Position numbers and translations under genes: made by a program | In this document: positions 42,110-51,808 of the stretch, piece after piece | Position numbering within the stretch: position 1 is the stretch's first letter | Layout of the letters: each line of letters starts with the position of its first letter | NCBI GenBank assembly: GCA_018365815.1 | Contig: JAGZJH010000002.1 | Coordinates: 1-64,000, forward strand | Origin: Erysipelotrichaceae bacterium | GTDB taxonomy: Bacteria > Bacillota_I > Bacilli_A > Erysipelotrichales > Coprobacillaceae | Length of the DNA: 64,000 bases | Reading direction: 5' to 3' | Notes under the pieces: generated by a model | The model's database searches: none | What the model saw: only the letters and a program-made list of their open reading frames with translations | What the model was told of the DNA's origin: nothing

Positions 42110-44287
42110 ATGAAATATAAATATATTAAGCATTTTCTTGTTGTTGTTTCGTTTCTTGTCGTGACAGTATTTTTTATTTTTTCAATGGATCTAAAACAAA
42201 AAAATAGTTATATTCAATATAATAACGCTAAAATGAAAAAAGTGTCATTGACCTATCAAGAGGGTATTACTGATAATACATTCAAATCATGGCTTACATT
42301 AGCTCAACAATATGATGTTGAAATTGTTAAAAGTGACATTACTTTTAAAGATAATCAAATTCTTAATCAAATCTATTTAACCGGTTCTATTGAAGATTTT
42401 TTAAATCATCAGTCTTTAAATTATTATACTAATCAAGATAATACTTTAAAAAATACTGCTTCTACTTTTAATGATTTTAATAGTGTTAGTGAATTTAAAA
42501 TTAATGATATTTTAAACAACGATGTTTATATCTTTCAACCATTAAGTTATTTCTTTGAAAGTGATTATTACTTATTTTCACAATACACTGTATTCTATGA
42601 TAACGATGATAATTTTAATTCTTTTAAACTAGCCTCTAATCAACTATTTCAAGAGGAATTAGATGTGCAAGATATAAACGAGCAAAATTCTTCTTATTTA
42701 GAAAAGATTTTTATAGTAGTGATGATTTTGTTTTTTATTGTTTATATCATAGTTGAAATATTTAATATTTATTACTCATCAAAACAAATATCTACTTTAA
42801 AGATGTTGGGGTTTTCAAATTTTAAAATATGCTTATCATTATTTAAAACAGATATGATTATTTATGTGATTACATATTTGATTTCATTAGCGATTTCTTT
42901 ACTACTATTACGTGGTAATTATATGAAATGGTTTTATATAGAAGCATTAATATTATTTTTGATTATTATATTATATGGCTTGTTATCTTATTTATGTATA
43001 TGTCGCATTTTATCTAAAAACAATATTATCGAATTATTAAAAAATAAAGGTATTGTAAAAAAACTATTGAGAATGAATATGATTTTAGAATTTAGTTTAG
43101 GATTTATTGTGGTATTACTTTTATCTAATACACTTGCGACTTCACAGTCTTTGTTATTTAAAAATAAGTCTTTAAATAATATTATGGATATTGTTAACTA
43201 TGCTTATTTTCCTTATATTCATGAAAATAACTCGCAAATATCACAAGGGAAAAAAGTTTTAAACCAACTGTATTCAAAATTACCTAGCACTTCAATTCAT
43301 TATGAATACTCCTCTTTTAGTGATTTTCATATCAGCGAACCTCAAGATATAAAAAGAACTAACCAATCTATTTTGTCAGGAGACTATTTTCCTTATGCAA
43401 CAGTTGATACAAATTATATAACGTTAAATAATATTAAAGTATTTGATAAGGATCATAATGAAGTAGTTTTAGATCATTTAACGCAAGAATTATTTCTATT
43501 TCCACAAGAATATGTTCAATATTATTCAGCGTTTATGAAATACTATCAAAAAGAGTTAAATCGTAATGAACAAAGACAAGCCATTCAAACTAATTTTGAT
43601 TTATATACTTATCAAGGTGAAACTTTACTTTATACCATTGAAAATAACGGTACACGAGTATTTAAATCACCGGTGATATTTGAAAAGCCTATTTTAAGAG
43701 TAATTTATTCTGATTATCCTTTAAACTATATTGATGATTCATTAGGATTAAATATTGCGGGAACGGGAATAACAACCGGACTAAAATTTGATATGCAAAC
43801 ACAAACGAAAGAATTTTTTTATCAAATGTTATTTCCTTTACTTCAAGAAGCAAAAGTTGAACAGATTTTACCTTTAAATTTATTAACCACAATAGGTGAA
43901 AGCATTGGACAAGAAATATTATTTTTGCAGTATCAATTATATTTAGAAGCCTTAATCTCTGTTTTTGCTTTAATTGTTTATATCATCGTAATGCATCAGT
44001 TAATACAGTTGACTATTCAAAAGAATTTGAAAAAGATAATCGTTAAAACATATTTAGGAATTTCTAAAGTTAGAATTTATAAAAAGATTTATATATCACA
44101 ATTACTATTGTTATTAATTCCAATATTATTGGCTTTAATGATAGGAATGATGAGTTTTGATATAAAATTAAATATTTTTATTTTCTTAATATTCTTTTTA
44201 TTAACGATTTTCCATTGTTTATTCTATGCTTCTTTAAATAAAGTTAAGTTAAATCATATTGTAGCATTTTTGAAAGGAGATTTTTAA
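42110..44287 (+). CDS. Bacteriocin-associated integral membrane protein (DUF1430-like), module B
   Basis: Membrane protein of 725 residues, paralogous in layout to the one at 37.4-39.6 kb: helix at about 8-25, outer domain to about 195, helices at about 200-225, 245-265, 275-300 and 325-345, second outer domain to about 600, and C-terminal helices (about 615-640, 665-685, 690-715). The ISTLKMLGFSNFKI cytoplasmic segment is like the KIGIYKLNGYTNFDIW of module A, a coupling-helix-type position. The ATG at 42110 has GGGAG five bases upstream. Its stop and the ATPase start overlap (TAATG). Confidence 0.78.
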   Translation: MKYKYIKHFLVVVSFLVVTVFFIFSMDLKQKNSYIQYNNAKMKKVSLTYQEGITDNTFKSWLTLAQQYDVEIVKSDITFKDNQILNQIYLTGSIEDFLNHQSLNYYTNQDNTLKNTASTFNDFNSVSEFKINDILNNDVYIFQPLSYFFESDYYLFSQYTVFYDNDDNFNSFKLASNQLFQEELDVQDINEQNSSYLEKIFIVVMILFFIVYIIVEIFNIYYSSKQISTLKMLGFSNFKICLSLFKTDMIIYVITYLISLAISLLLLRGNYMKWFYIEALILFLIIILYGLLSYLCICRILSKNNIIELLKNKGIVKKLLRMNMILEFSLGFIVVLLLSNTLATSQSLLFKNKSLNNIMDIVNYAYFPYIHENNSQISQGKKVLNQLYSKLPSTSIHYEYSSFSDFHISEPQDIKRTNQSILSGDYFPYATVDTNYITLNNIKVFDKDHNEVVLDHLTQELFLFPQEYVQYYSAFMKYYQKELNRNEQRQAIQTNFDLYTYQGETLLYTIENNGTRVFKSPVIFEKPILRVIYSDYPLNYIDDSLGLNIAGTGITTGLKFDMQTQTKEFFYQMLFPLLQEAKVEQILPLNLLTTIGESIGQEILFLQYQLYLEALISVFALIVYIIVMHQLIQLTIQKNLKKIIVKTYLGISKVRIYKKIYISQLLLLLIPILLALMIGMMSFDIKLNIFIFLIFFLLTIFHCLFYASLNKVKLNHIVAFLKGDF

Positions 44288-44919
44288 TGATTGAGATTAA
44301 TATTAAAGAAAAGAAATATAAAGATCACCTTATTTTTGAAAATTTTAAAGAGGTTATTCAAAAAGGTGAAATGGTGGCGATTGTGGGAAAAAGTGGTAGT
44401 GGTAAAAGTACATTATTAAATATTATAGGTTTATTAGATCAAAATTATAATGGGGAAGTTATGATTAATCATGCCTCTACTCAAAAGATGAAAGAAAATA
44501 AACGTACTAAATTTATACGTGAAAATATTTCATATCTATTTCAAAACTATGCTTTAATTGATGAAATGAGTGTCAAAGACAATTTACTTTATGCTTTAGA
44601 ATATGTGAAAAAAACTAAATCAGAAAAAGAAGCCATGATTAAAGTATGTTTAAAAGAATTGGGGTTAGAAGATAAGTATAATGAAAAAGTTTTTAAATTA
44701 AGTGGTGGGCAACAACAACGTATTGCGTTAGTAAGAACAATTTTAAAACCTAGCCAAATTATTTTAGCAGATGAGCCAACCGGAAATTTAGACGACCAAA
44801 ATACAAAAGAAGTAATGGGGATATTAAGAAAAATAAATCAAATGGGGAAAACAGTTGTGGTAGTGACACATAATTTAGAATGTGCAAAATTTTGTGATCG
44901 AGTGATTACTTTAGATTAA
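44287..44919 (+). CDS. ABC ATPase of the lactococcin 972-type system, module B
   Basis: ATP-binding protein of 210 residues. Walker A GKSGSGKSTLL, Q loop LFQNYAL, signature LSGGQQQRIALVRT, Walker B IILADEPTGNLDDQ, H loop VVTHNLE. Closely related to the module A ATPase. Translationally coupled to the membrane protein by the overlapping TAATG. The pair should form the second transporter of the cluster. Confidence 0.9.
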   Translation: MIEINIKEKKYKDHLIFENFKEVIQKGEMVAIVGKSGSGKSTLLNIIGLLDQNYNGEVMINHASTQKMKENKRTKFIRENISYLFQNYALIDEMSVKDNLLYALEYVKKTKSEKEAMIKVCLKELGLEDKYNEKVFKLSGGQQQRIALVRTILKPSQIILADEPTGNLDDQNTKEVMGILRKINQMGKTVVVVTHNLECAKFCDRVITLD

Positions 44920-44941
44920 TGACAAAAGGGGAGTAAAAATA

Positions 44942-46447
44942 ATGAAAGGGAAAGAAAAACATAAAAAACAAATACTATTTACACCGCTTAAACACTTTTG
45001 TATGCACAATTGGTTATTTATAAGTATTTATTTAATCAGCGTCATTGCCACAAGTTGGCTACCTTTTAAACTCAGTGTGCAAATGAGTGACTTATTAGAA
45101 AAAGCAGTAGAATTAACGTTTCATTTACAAGATGGATTAATATTGATTTTATTTATCCTACTTTATGCAATTTTTATTATGATCGAATTGCGTTTATCAG
45201 GAAAACTAATCGCTAAATGTCAAGGATATTTAATCAAAGACCAACTAACTTATCAATTAAAAAATTATCGTCATATTATCTATCATAATGAAAATACCCT
45301 TACACAAGGGCAAAAAATAGTGACACAATCTAAAACAATTGCCACTTTTTACATTAATACATTCATCAAAGGAATACTTGCTTTAATAATGTGTTTAGTG
45401 ATCGCATTAAAACTATTTAATATGAGTAAAGTGATTAGTTTATTGTTAATCATTACAAGTGTGATTGTTATCTTGATTATGCTTTCTTTAAACCAATTAA
45501 TGACAAAACGTCAAAAGGCTTATGTGGATATTGCTTCTAAATATTTTGCCTTGTCCGATAATTATATACAAAACATTGAACAAATTAAATTCCACGATTT
45601 ATTTAACTACTGCTATCAACAATTAATCATTAAAGGGGATAAATTGATTAAATATTGCTTAGCTGCTTTTAATATAGAACTCAAAGAAACGTTGTTAGTT
45701 AATCTATTACAATATGGATTTATCGCTATTTATATTTGTGTTTTATTAATGAACCCTCATTTTAATGTAGGAAATATGATGTTAATTATTTCAACATTAA
45801 CCTTATATTTTAATTATATCTATCGTATTAAAGACTTACTGATTGACTTGCAAAAAATAAATGTCGCAATTGAAATCTTTGAAAAAGAAAAATTAGAAAT
45901 CAACTCTATCAATCTTAGTCAAATCAATCAAATCGAACTTCAAGATTTTAAATCTACTTATCAAAAATGTTCAGCAATGAATTATTGTTTTAAATCAAAT
46001 AATGTTTATTTAATTCAAGGAGAAAATGGGGTTGGAAAATCCAGTTTCTTTAAAGCACTATTAGGGTTAGATTTAGAATATTCAGGTAACATTATGATGA
46101 ACCATCAATCAATTAAAGGAAAAGATTTAATGTCATTATACACCCATTCATTATTTTATATCGATCAAAACTGCGATTTAATAGAATATGTCGATACAAA
46201 AGATGAAAACATCAACTTATCACGAGGTCAAATACAACAATTTTTACTTCAAGAATTATTTAACCACCAAAAAATAGAACACAGTTTGATTTTATTAGAC
46301 GAACCAAGTGCGTCATTAGACCAAATGGCTAAAGAAAAATTAGTTCATTTTATACAACAACTCAAATCTTGTCATAATATCGTAATGATTATTTCTCATG
46401 ATCCGTTTATGGAACAACCAGACTATGTGAAAGTGAGGTTTGAATAA
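44942..46447 (+). CDS. ABC half-transporter (TM plus ATPase), first of a pair
   Basis: Exporter-type half-transporter of 501 residues: about six helices in residues 20-300 and an ATPase domain at about 305-500. Walker A GENGVGKSSFF, an LSRGQ signature (normally LSGGQ) and Walker B LILLDEPSASLD are present; no C39 peptidase domain. AAGGGGAG lies nine bases before the ATG. It overlaps the next gene's upstream region, and the two probably form a heterodimer. The substrate may be a module B product or a modified peptide; this is inference. Confidence 0.8.
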   Translation: MKGKEKHKKQILFTPLKHFCMHNWLFISIYLISVIATSWLPFKLSVQMSDLLEKAVELTFHLQDGLILILFILLYAIFIMIELRLSGKLIAKCQGYLIKDQLTYQLKNYRHIIYHNENTLTQGQKIVTQSKTIATFYINTFIKGILALIMCLVIALKLFNMSKVISLLLIITSVIVILIMLSLNQLMTKRQKAYVDIASKYFALSDNYIQNIEQIKFHDLFNYCYQQLIIKGDKLIKYCLAAFNIELKETLLVNLLQYGFIAIYICVLLMNPHFNVGNMMLIISTLTLYFNYIYRIKDLLIDLQKINVAIEIFEKEKLEINSINLSQINQIELQDFKSTYQKCSAMNYCFKSNNVYLIQGENGVGKSSFFKALLGLDLEYSGNIMMNHQSIKGKDLMSLYTHSLFYIDQNCDLIEYVDTKDENINLSRGQIQQFLLQELFNHQKIEHSLILLDEPSASLDQMAKEKLVHFIQQLKSCHNIVMIISHDPFMEQPDYVKVRFE

Positions 46448-46448
46448 A

Positions 46449-48038
46449 ATGAATAAATATTTTTATCGTACCATTCGTTTAAAAAAATGGTTATTTGCAT
46501 TATTTATCACCGTTTCTTTATTAAATCAATTAGTGATTATTATATATCCGCTATTTCTTAACTATATTTTAAATTACTTTAGTCAAATACAAACTTGTCA
46601 AATTATTTTATTCGTTATTTTATCTTTACTTTTACCATTAATGAATTATGGGGTTGATGCATTAAATAACTACATTTCCAATAAATTTTCAACTATCATC
46701 AGTGCTTCTATACTTGAAGAAATTTTTCATAAAAATATTGTCAAGTTAAAGAAATTCAGTGTTGATGAAATAAACCGTACAGTCAATAACTTTTCAGGTT
46801 TATTATGTTCTTTTTATTTATTTAACGTACTAGGTTGTATGTTTAATTTAATGAGTGCATTAGTGATGAGTATTATTTTAGTTAAAGAAAGTGTTTTTTT
46901 AGCTTTAGGAATTATATTATTGAATATAGTAAGATTAGTGTTTGTATATTGTTTTAAATCAAAACTTAAAAAAGTAAGTCAAGATAAGTTAGAGGCTGAA
47001 AATAAATATATGGGCTATGTTGTGAAATGTATTCAAAAATTAAAAACAATTAAATTAAGAAAACAAGAAGAACAAGTATTAAACCAACTTGAAGATTTAG
47101 AAAATTATTTCTATTTAAAAAATAACCAAGCCGTAGATGTTAATAGTACAATCTCAATGATTAATCAAAATGCAGTATGGCTTATTAAATTTGCGACAAT
47201 TATATTAGGTTTAATGTTGTTTTACCAAATGCAAATGAACATTTTAGTTTTACCACTTGCTTTTATGTACGCACAAAACATTACCCAATCATTTGATTAT
47301 CTTTCATATCTTTCTTCATCTTATGCTTCGTTAAAAGGATTTTATAATGGGGTATTAAAAATACTTAGTATTGAAAAAATAAAAGATAACGGACTTCAAA
47401 ATTCTTTTGATACTTTAACTTTAAAAGAAGTAGGATTTGCATTTGATGATTTTAATATTTTTACTTGTTTAAATTATACTTTTAAAAAGGGGCTAATCTA
47501 TGTGATTACCGGTGAAAACGGAACGGGTAAATCAACTTTATTTAAGTTATTAAGTGGATTATACCCACAATATCAAGGGCAAATATTACTTAATCAACAT
47601 CGTTTAAGTGATTATAATATTGAATATTATCAACATCATTTAATCAGCACATTTTTACAAGAAGACTTTTTATTTGAAGGGACTATTTTAGATAATTTGT
47701 TTACAACACAAAAAGAACAAGCCATTTTGTTATGTCATCAATTTGGATTAGATGAAAATAAAAAAGTAGAAAATAATGGGAAAAATTTATCAGGGGGACA
47801 AAAAAGAAAAGTATTATTCATTCGTTTTCTTTTAGAAGTCAAAGCCCATCAACCATCGTTAATATTACTTGATGAACCGACATATGCTTTAGATGCACAG
47901 TCTATTGAAGTAGTAAAACAAACTATTCAAGATTTAAGTAAACAACATTTAGTGATTTTAATTTCACATGATATTTTAAATAGTGAGGGGAATTTTAAAG
48001 TATTAAAACTAGAAAATGGGGGCTTGTTTAATCGATAA
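46449..48038 (+). CDS. ABC half-transporter (TM plus ATPase), second of a pair
   Basis: Half-transporter of 529 residues: six helices in about 1-300 and ATPase at about 320-525. Walker A GENGTGKSTLF, signature LSGGQKRKVLF, Walker B LILLDEPTYALDAQ and H loop ISHD. Compared with its partner the signature is canonical here, so the heterodimer may have one degenerate and one good site, as is common. The ATG at 46449 begins one base after the partner's stop. Last gene of module B, followed by a perfect hairpin. Confidence 0.8.
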   Translation: MNKYFYRTIRLKKWLFALFITVSLLNQLVIIIYPLFLNYILNYFSQIQTCQIILFVILSLLLPLMNYGVDALNNYISNKFSTIISASILEEIFHKNIVKLKKFSVDEINRTVNNFSGLLCSFYLFNVLGCMFNLMSALVMSIILVKESVFLALGIILLNIVRLVFVYCFKSKLKKVSQDKLEAENKYMGYVVKCIQKLKTIKLRKQEEQVLNQLEDLENYFYLKNNQAVDVNSTISMINQNAVWLIKFATIILGLMLFYQMQMNILVLPLAFMYAQNITQSFDYLSYLSSSYASLKGFYNGVLKILSIEKIKDNGLQNSFDTLTLKEVGFAFDDFNIFTCLNYTFKKGLIYVITGENGTGKSTLFKLLSGLYPQYQGQILLNQHRLSDYNIEYYQHHLISTFLQEDFLFEGTILDNLFTTQKEQAILLCHQFGLDENKKVENNGKNLSGGQKRKVLFIRFLLEVKAHQPSLILLDEPTYALDAQSIEVVKQTIQDLSKQHLVILISHDILNSEGNFKVLKLENGGLFNR

Positions 48039-48076
48039 TTGATGATTGTTGATTAAAATAAATCAACAATCATCAA
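48039..48076. repeat. Perfect 16-bp hairpin after module B
   Basis: TTGATGATTGTTGATT (48039-48054), six-base loop, AATCAACAATCATCAA (48061-48076). There is no T run, so it is not a normal terminator; it may protect the mRNA end or stop transcription with a factor. Confidence 0.75.
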
Positions 48077-48132
48077 AAATAATTGACCGCCATTTCATGT
48101 TTATTTATAATGAATAAAAAAAGGAGAGTTTT

Positions 48133-48579
48133 ATGAAGTTATATTTAGCAGGAAGTTTATTTAATGAAGCAGAAGTGGCTCAACGTCAAAAAGAAGGGAA
48201 AATATTAAGGGAAATGTTTCCTAATTTAGAAATTTTTAATCCCATTGAACAACCTTTTAATGAAAATAAAGCCAGTTTACCGACACCGGAAATGATTTAC
48301 GAAGCAGACGCTAACGCAGTGATTGATTGTGATATTTTTATTGCCGATTTAACAAACGAAGATAGTGGTGTGATGGTTGAATTAGGTTTAGCGATTCAAA
48401 GTCAAACTAAAATTATTATTGGAATTAACAGTGACATTCGTTTAAAAACTGCTAATCAATATGATATACCTACTTATGGTATGAACCATTTTGTATTAGG
48501 TGGAATTTTAAAATACGGATATTTCGTACATAGTTTTGACGAAGCAATGAATAAATTAAAAGAATTATTAGATGAATAA
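48133..48579 (+). CDS. Nucleoside 2-deoxyribosyltransferase
   Basis: Cytoplasmic salvage enzyme that moves deoxyribose between bases, 148 residues, near the usual length of about 150. The start KLYLAGSLFNEAE, the acidic DCDIFIADLT and catalytic Glu region (SGVMVELGLAIQS) fit the family. AAAGGAGAG precedes the ATG. It stands between the bacteriocin cluster and a convergent esterase with its own terminator, and looks unrelated to either. Confidence 0.85.
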   Translation: MKLYLAGSLFNEAEVAQRQKEGKILREMFPNLEIFNPIEQPFNENKASLPTPEMIYEADANAVIDCDIFIADLTNEDSGVMVELGLAIQSQTKIIIGINSDIRLKTANQYDIPTYGMNHFVLGGILKYGYFVHSFDEAMNKLKELLDE

Positions 48580-48582
48580 GGC

Positions 48583-48614
48583 GACAAAGACAAAATACTT
48601 TGTTGTCTTTTTTT
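48583..48614 (+). terminator. Terminator of the deoxyribosyltransferase gene
   Basis: GACAAAG and CTTTGTTGTC with overlapping pairings, followed by T7. Confidence 0.7.
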
Positions 48615-48637
48615 AATAAAAAAATAGAGGTCACCCT

Positions 48638-49468
48638 CTATTTCACATTACCACTATTTATCCCTTTAGATGGTTTTTCTAAAGGTAGCCATTCTAATAC
48701 TTTATAAATATAAGTATCCCAAAAATCCCATGTATGAGCGCCAGGTCCTTCTTCATATGTGACATCAATATGATGTTCTTCTAAGAAGTTTTTATAATCG
48801 ACATTGGCATCATATAAGAAATCCTCAGTTCCACAAGCTAAATAAATTTTAGGAACTTCTTTTCCTTCTTTAATTAACGTTTCCACAAGTGCTTTAACGT
48901 CTTTATCGCTTCCCTCTAATTGATCCAAATCTCCAAAAACATATTCATAATATCCACGATTACCGGTAGGCATAGGATTATCATAAGTTGAAGATTTAAC
49001 TGTATCTTGAATAAAACCTGATGATAAACCGGCAATATGACTAAATGTTTCAGAATATTTTAAACCATTACGAATAGCCCCATATCCACCCATTGATAAA
49101 CCGGCGATATAAGTATCTTCTCTTTTAGTTGATAAAGGGAACAAATCACGAGTAACTTGAACTAACTCTTGACCGATAAATTCCCCATACATTTGATGTG
49201 CTTTTTCGTTATCTACATAAAAATGATTTTCCCCAGAAGGCATAATCACTACAAGATTATTTTCCTCAGCCCATCTTTGAATACGAGTACCAGTCACCCA
49301 GTCCGTATAATTTCCAAAAATTCCATGTAATAAATATAATGTTTTAAAAGGTTTTTTCTCACGCACAGGCATTCCCGGTAAAGATAACTTATCCACCGGT
49401 ACAATTGCATTAATTGTCACTGTACGCATTAAACTTTTTGAAATAAAATCTACTTTTATTAAAGCCAT
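48638..49468 (-). CDS. Esterase of the EstA/tributyrin esterase type
   Basis: Alpha/beta-hydrolase of 276 residues. Nucleophile elbow GLSMGGYGAI (Ser at about 122), oxyanion region LYLLHGIFGNYTDW near the N-terminus, Asp in CGTEDFLYD and His in GPGAHTWDFWD complete the catalytic triad. Similar to lactic acid bacterial tributyrin esterase and S-formylglutathione hydrolase-like proteins; short-chain acyl esters are likely substrates. No signal peptide. It has a consensus-like promoter and, upstream, a Fur-like box. Confidence 0.85.
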   Translation of the reverse strand: MALIKVDFISKSLMRTVTINAIVPVDKLSLPGMPVREKKPFKTLYLLHGIFGNYTDWVTGTRIQRWAEENNLVVIMPSGENHFYVDNEKAHQMYGEFIGQELVQVTRDLFPLSTKREDTYIAGLSMGGYGAIRNGLKYSETFSHIAGLSSGFIQDTVKSSTYDNPMPTGNRGYYEYVFGDLDQLEGSDKDVKALVETLIKEGKEVPKIYLACGTEDFLYDANVDYKNFLEEHHIDVTYEEGPGAHTWDFWDTYIYKVLEWLPLEKPSKGINSGNVK

Positions 49469-49492
49469 AATAAATTCCTCCCTAATAAACTA

Positions 49493-49558
49493 ATTATATC
49501 ACTTTTTGAAAGTGCTATCAAATGATTTGTGAATAAAAATAGTTTGTAATGATTATCA
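49493..49558 (-). promoter_or_regulatory. Esterase promoter with a Fur-like box upstream
   Basis: On the minus strand TTGATA (49521-49516), 17 bases, TATAAT (49498-49493). Further up, TGTAAT-G-ATTATCA (49545-49558) resembles a Fur box. The rest of 49469-49792 is AT-rich with no other supportable feature. Confidence 0.5.
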
Positions 49559-49792
49559 ATAAAATGTAAATTTCTTTATATTCAAACCATAGTAGAAATA
49601 AGAACATAAATTATGAAAATAATAAAATTAATTATATTAAATTACATAAAAATAATATTTTATTTCATTATTACAATAAAAATATTCACAAAGAAAATAT
49701 GATGTGCTATCTTTAAATTAAGATAAACGTTTATTTTATAAAAACTATAATATTACAAAAAACAACAATTAAATATGAAATGAGGGGTGCAT

Positions 49793-51808
49793 ATGATTAA
49801 GTTAACGGGGATTAATGTGGAGTTTTATCGCCCAATATTTAAAGATTTAGAAGTTAGTTTTAATTTGGGTAAAGTTTATGCTTTGTTTGGTCCTAGTGGT
49901 TGTGGTAAAACAACGCTATTAAATATAATTAATGGGAATATTGATATCTTAGATGGAAAGTATTTTGTCAACCAAAAACCACTTCAACCAAATGAAATTA
50001 AACAATTTAGTCAAGAGCATATTTTTTATTTAACACAAGAGGCTTCTTTTATCGAAAATATCTCATGTTATGATAATTTAAGAACAGTGGGAAATTTAGT
50101 GAATAATGAATTAACGCAAAAAAAGATTGAAGAAGTTTTAAAACAAGTAGGACTAGAGATTAATGAAAAAATATATCCTAAACAATTATCCGGAGGTGAA
50201 AAACAACGTTTACAAATTGCTTTAGCCTTAATTAAAGAAGCAGATGTTTTACTGTGTGATGAAATTACACGTTCTTTAGACCATGAGCATAAGGAAAATA
50301 TATTGGAGATTTTAAAAGATATTGCTCGTCAAAATAAGTTAGTCATTATTGCCAGTCATGATGATTTAGTGAAAAACTATTGTGATGAAGTTTATGAAAT
50401 TAAAGATTTGCATATTGTAAATGATGAAATTGATCAAGGTGTGAGTGAGATGAATAAATCTCATCAACATTCTAAGCAATTGATTAAAACATTGCTTAAA
50501 GGTAATTTTCGCTCAGGTAAGATGAATTATATTTTTTATAGTTTATTTATGATCATAGCAGTTTGTTTATGTTTTATTGCTTCACAAGCAAGTCATCAAT
50601 ATACTGAAAATTTAGAAAGATTAAGTAATTCATCTTCAAAAAATATTTTTTATGTTTTTAATCCGGTTGATCCTAGAATTGGAGAAGATCGTGCACTTTT
50701 TGATGGCGGTGCATTACCTTTAACCAATCAACAAATTAATACACTACAATCAATGGAAGAAGTAAAAGCATCATATCCATTTTATTATGGAAGTTTTTTA
50801 AAAGGACAAGATGGTTTGGATAGTTGGAAATTCACTGTGGAAAAAGAGGGAGAAATAAGTGAAATAGATTATCCGGTGAATCAAAGCTCTAATTATTTAT
50901 TGGCAAATTATCCTCAAGAAGATATGGAAAAATATTGTGTAGATTATATTAAAGGTGAAAAAGGAATTTATTTAAGTTACCATGAAGCTAAAAAATTAGG
51001 GATAGAAAATCTTAAGCAAAAAACAATCCTTAAATTTAATGTTGATATTCCGGTGGCTTATATCTATGGTGACCATTATTCAACGACTAACGAAAATGGA
51101 TATTTTGAATATCGAGGAACATCACATATTTTTAAAGAAGTCACTATTGAATTACCTGTTGTGGGAATATTAGAAGAAACTCATGGAATGCTTGTCAGTA
51201 GTTTAGGGTATATAGATTTTGAAACAATGGAAAATATTTATTTAACGGCTAAGGAAAGTTATCAACTTCAAGAAGGTGAAATCTCATTTGAACCTTTTGT
51301 CTATGTTCTTGTTTTAAATGAAGATGATTACACATCAGTTTATGAACAAGTACATGAAATGGAAGGAAATGCTTATGTTTATTCTATTCAAAAAAATATT
51401 CATGATTTTATGTCAGGGTGGCTTGGTTTAGAAACACCGATGAAATTTTATACAATGGTGATCTTTTTTATCATGGTTATATTAGTCATTGTTTATAGTT
51501 TCTTAGAATATCGTAAAAATAAACATGATTTAAGTGTTATGTATCAATGGGGAGTAAATAAAACAGAACTGCAAAAATATTTTATCTCAAAAATATTACA
51601 ATTATTTTTAATATTAGCAATAGGAAGTTTAACTTTATTTGTGGTGTTATATCAACTAGCCATTAAACAAGGAATATTAATTCCAAGTATCGGTTCACAT
51701 GAAGTGTTTAGATTAAACATGATCGGTTGTATTGTATTTTCATTTGTCATTGCATTAGTGACTTATTTAATTTCATATTTTAAAGGAATTAGACAATATC
51801 ATGATTAA
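49793..51808 (+). CDS. MacB-like ABC transporter (ATPase fused to FtsX permease)
   Basis: Fusion protein of 671 residues. The N-terminal ATPase (about 1-215) has Walker A GPSGCGKTTLL, signature LSGGEKQRLQIALA and Walker B VLLCDEITRSLDHE (ITR instead of the usual PTG). A helix at about 247-267 is followed by a large outer domain (about 270-545) and three C-terminal helices (about 548-570, 600-622, 640-662). This is MacB architecture. The ATG at 49793 follows GAGGGG. It overlaps the next gene's start (ATGATTAA), so they are coupled and probably work as a heterodimer with the lipoprotein at the end of the operon. Confidence 0.82.
   Translation: MIKLTGINVEFYRPIFKDLEVSFNLGKVYALFGPSGCGKTTLLNIINGNIDILDGKYFVNQKPLQPNEIKQFSQEHIFYLTQEASFIENISCYDNLRTVGNLVNNELTQKKIEEVLKQVGLEINEKIYPKQLSGGEKQRLQIALALIKEADVLLCDEITRSLDHEHKENILEILKDIARQNKLVIIASHDDLVKNYCDEVYEIKDLHIVNDEIDQGVSEMNKSHQHSKQLIKTLLKGNFRSGKMNYIFYSLFMIIAVCLCFIASQASHQYTENLERLSNSSSKNIFYVFNPVDPRIGEDRALFDGGALPLTNQQINTLQSMEEVKASYPFYYGSFLKGQDGLDSWKFTVEKEGEISEIDYPVNQSSNYLLANYPQEDMEKYCVDYIKGEKGIYLSYHEAKKLGIENLKQKTILKFNVDIPVAYIYGDHYSTTNENGYFEYRGTSHIFKEVTIELPVVGILEETHGMLVSSLGYIDFETMENIYLTAKESYQLQEGEISFEPFVYVLVLNEDDYTSVYEQVHEMEGNAYVYSIQKNIHDFMSGWLGLETPMKFYTMVIFFIMVILVIVYSFLEYRKNKHDLSVMYQWGVNKTELQKYFISKILQLFLILAIGSLTLFVVLYQLAIKQGILIPSIGSHEVFRLNMIGCIVFSFVIALVTYLISYFKGIRQYHD

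Noticed and set aside
44942..48038. Lantibiotic-type peptidase transporter
   Set aside because: Neither half-transporter has an N-terminal C39 peptidase domain, and no LanB/LanC/LanM-type gene is present.
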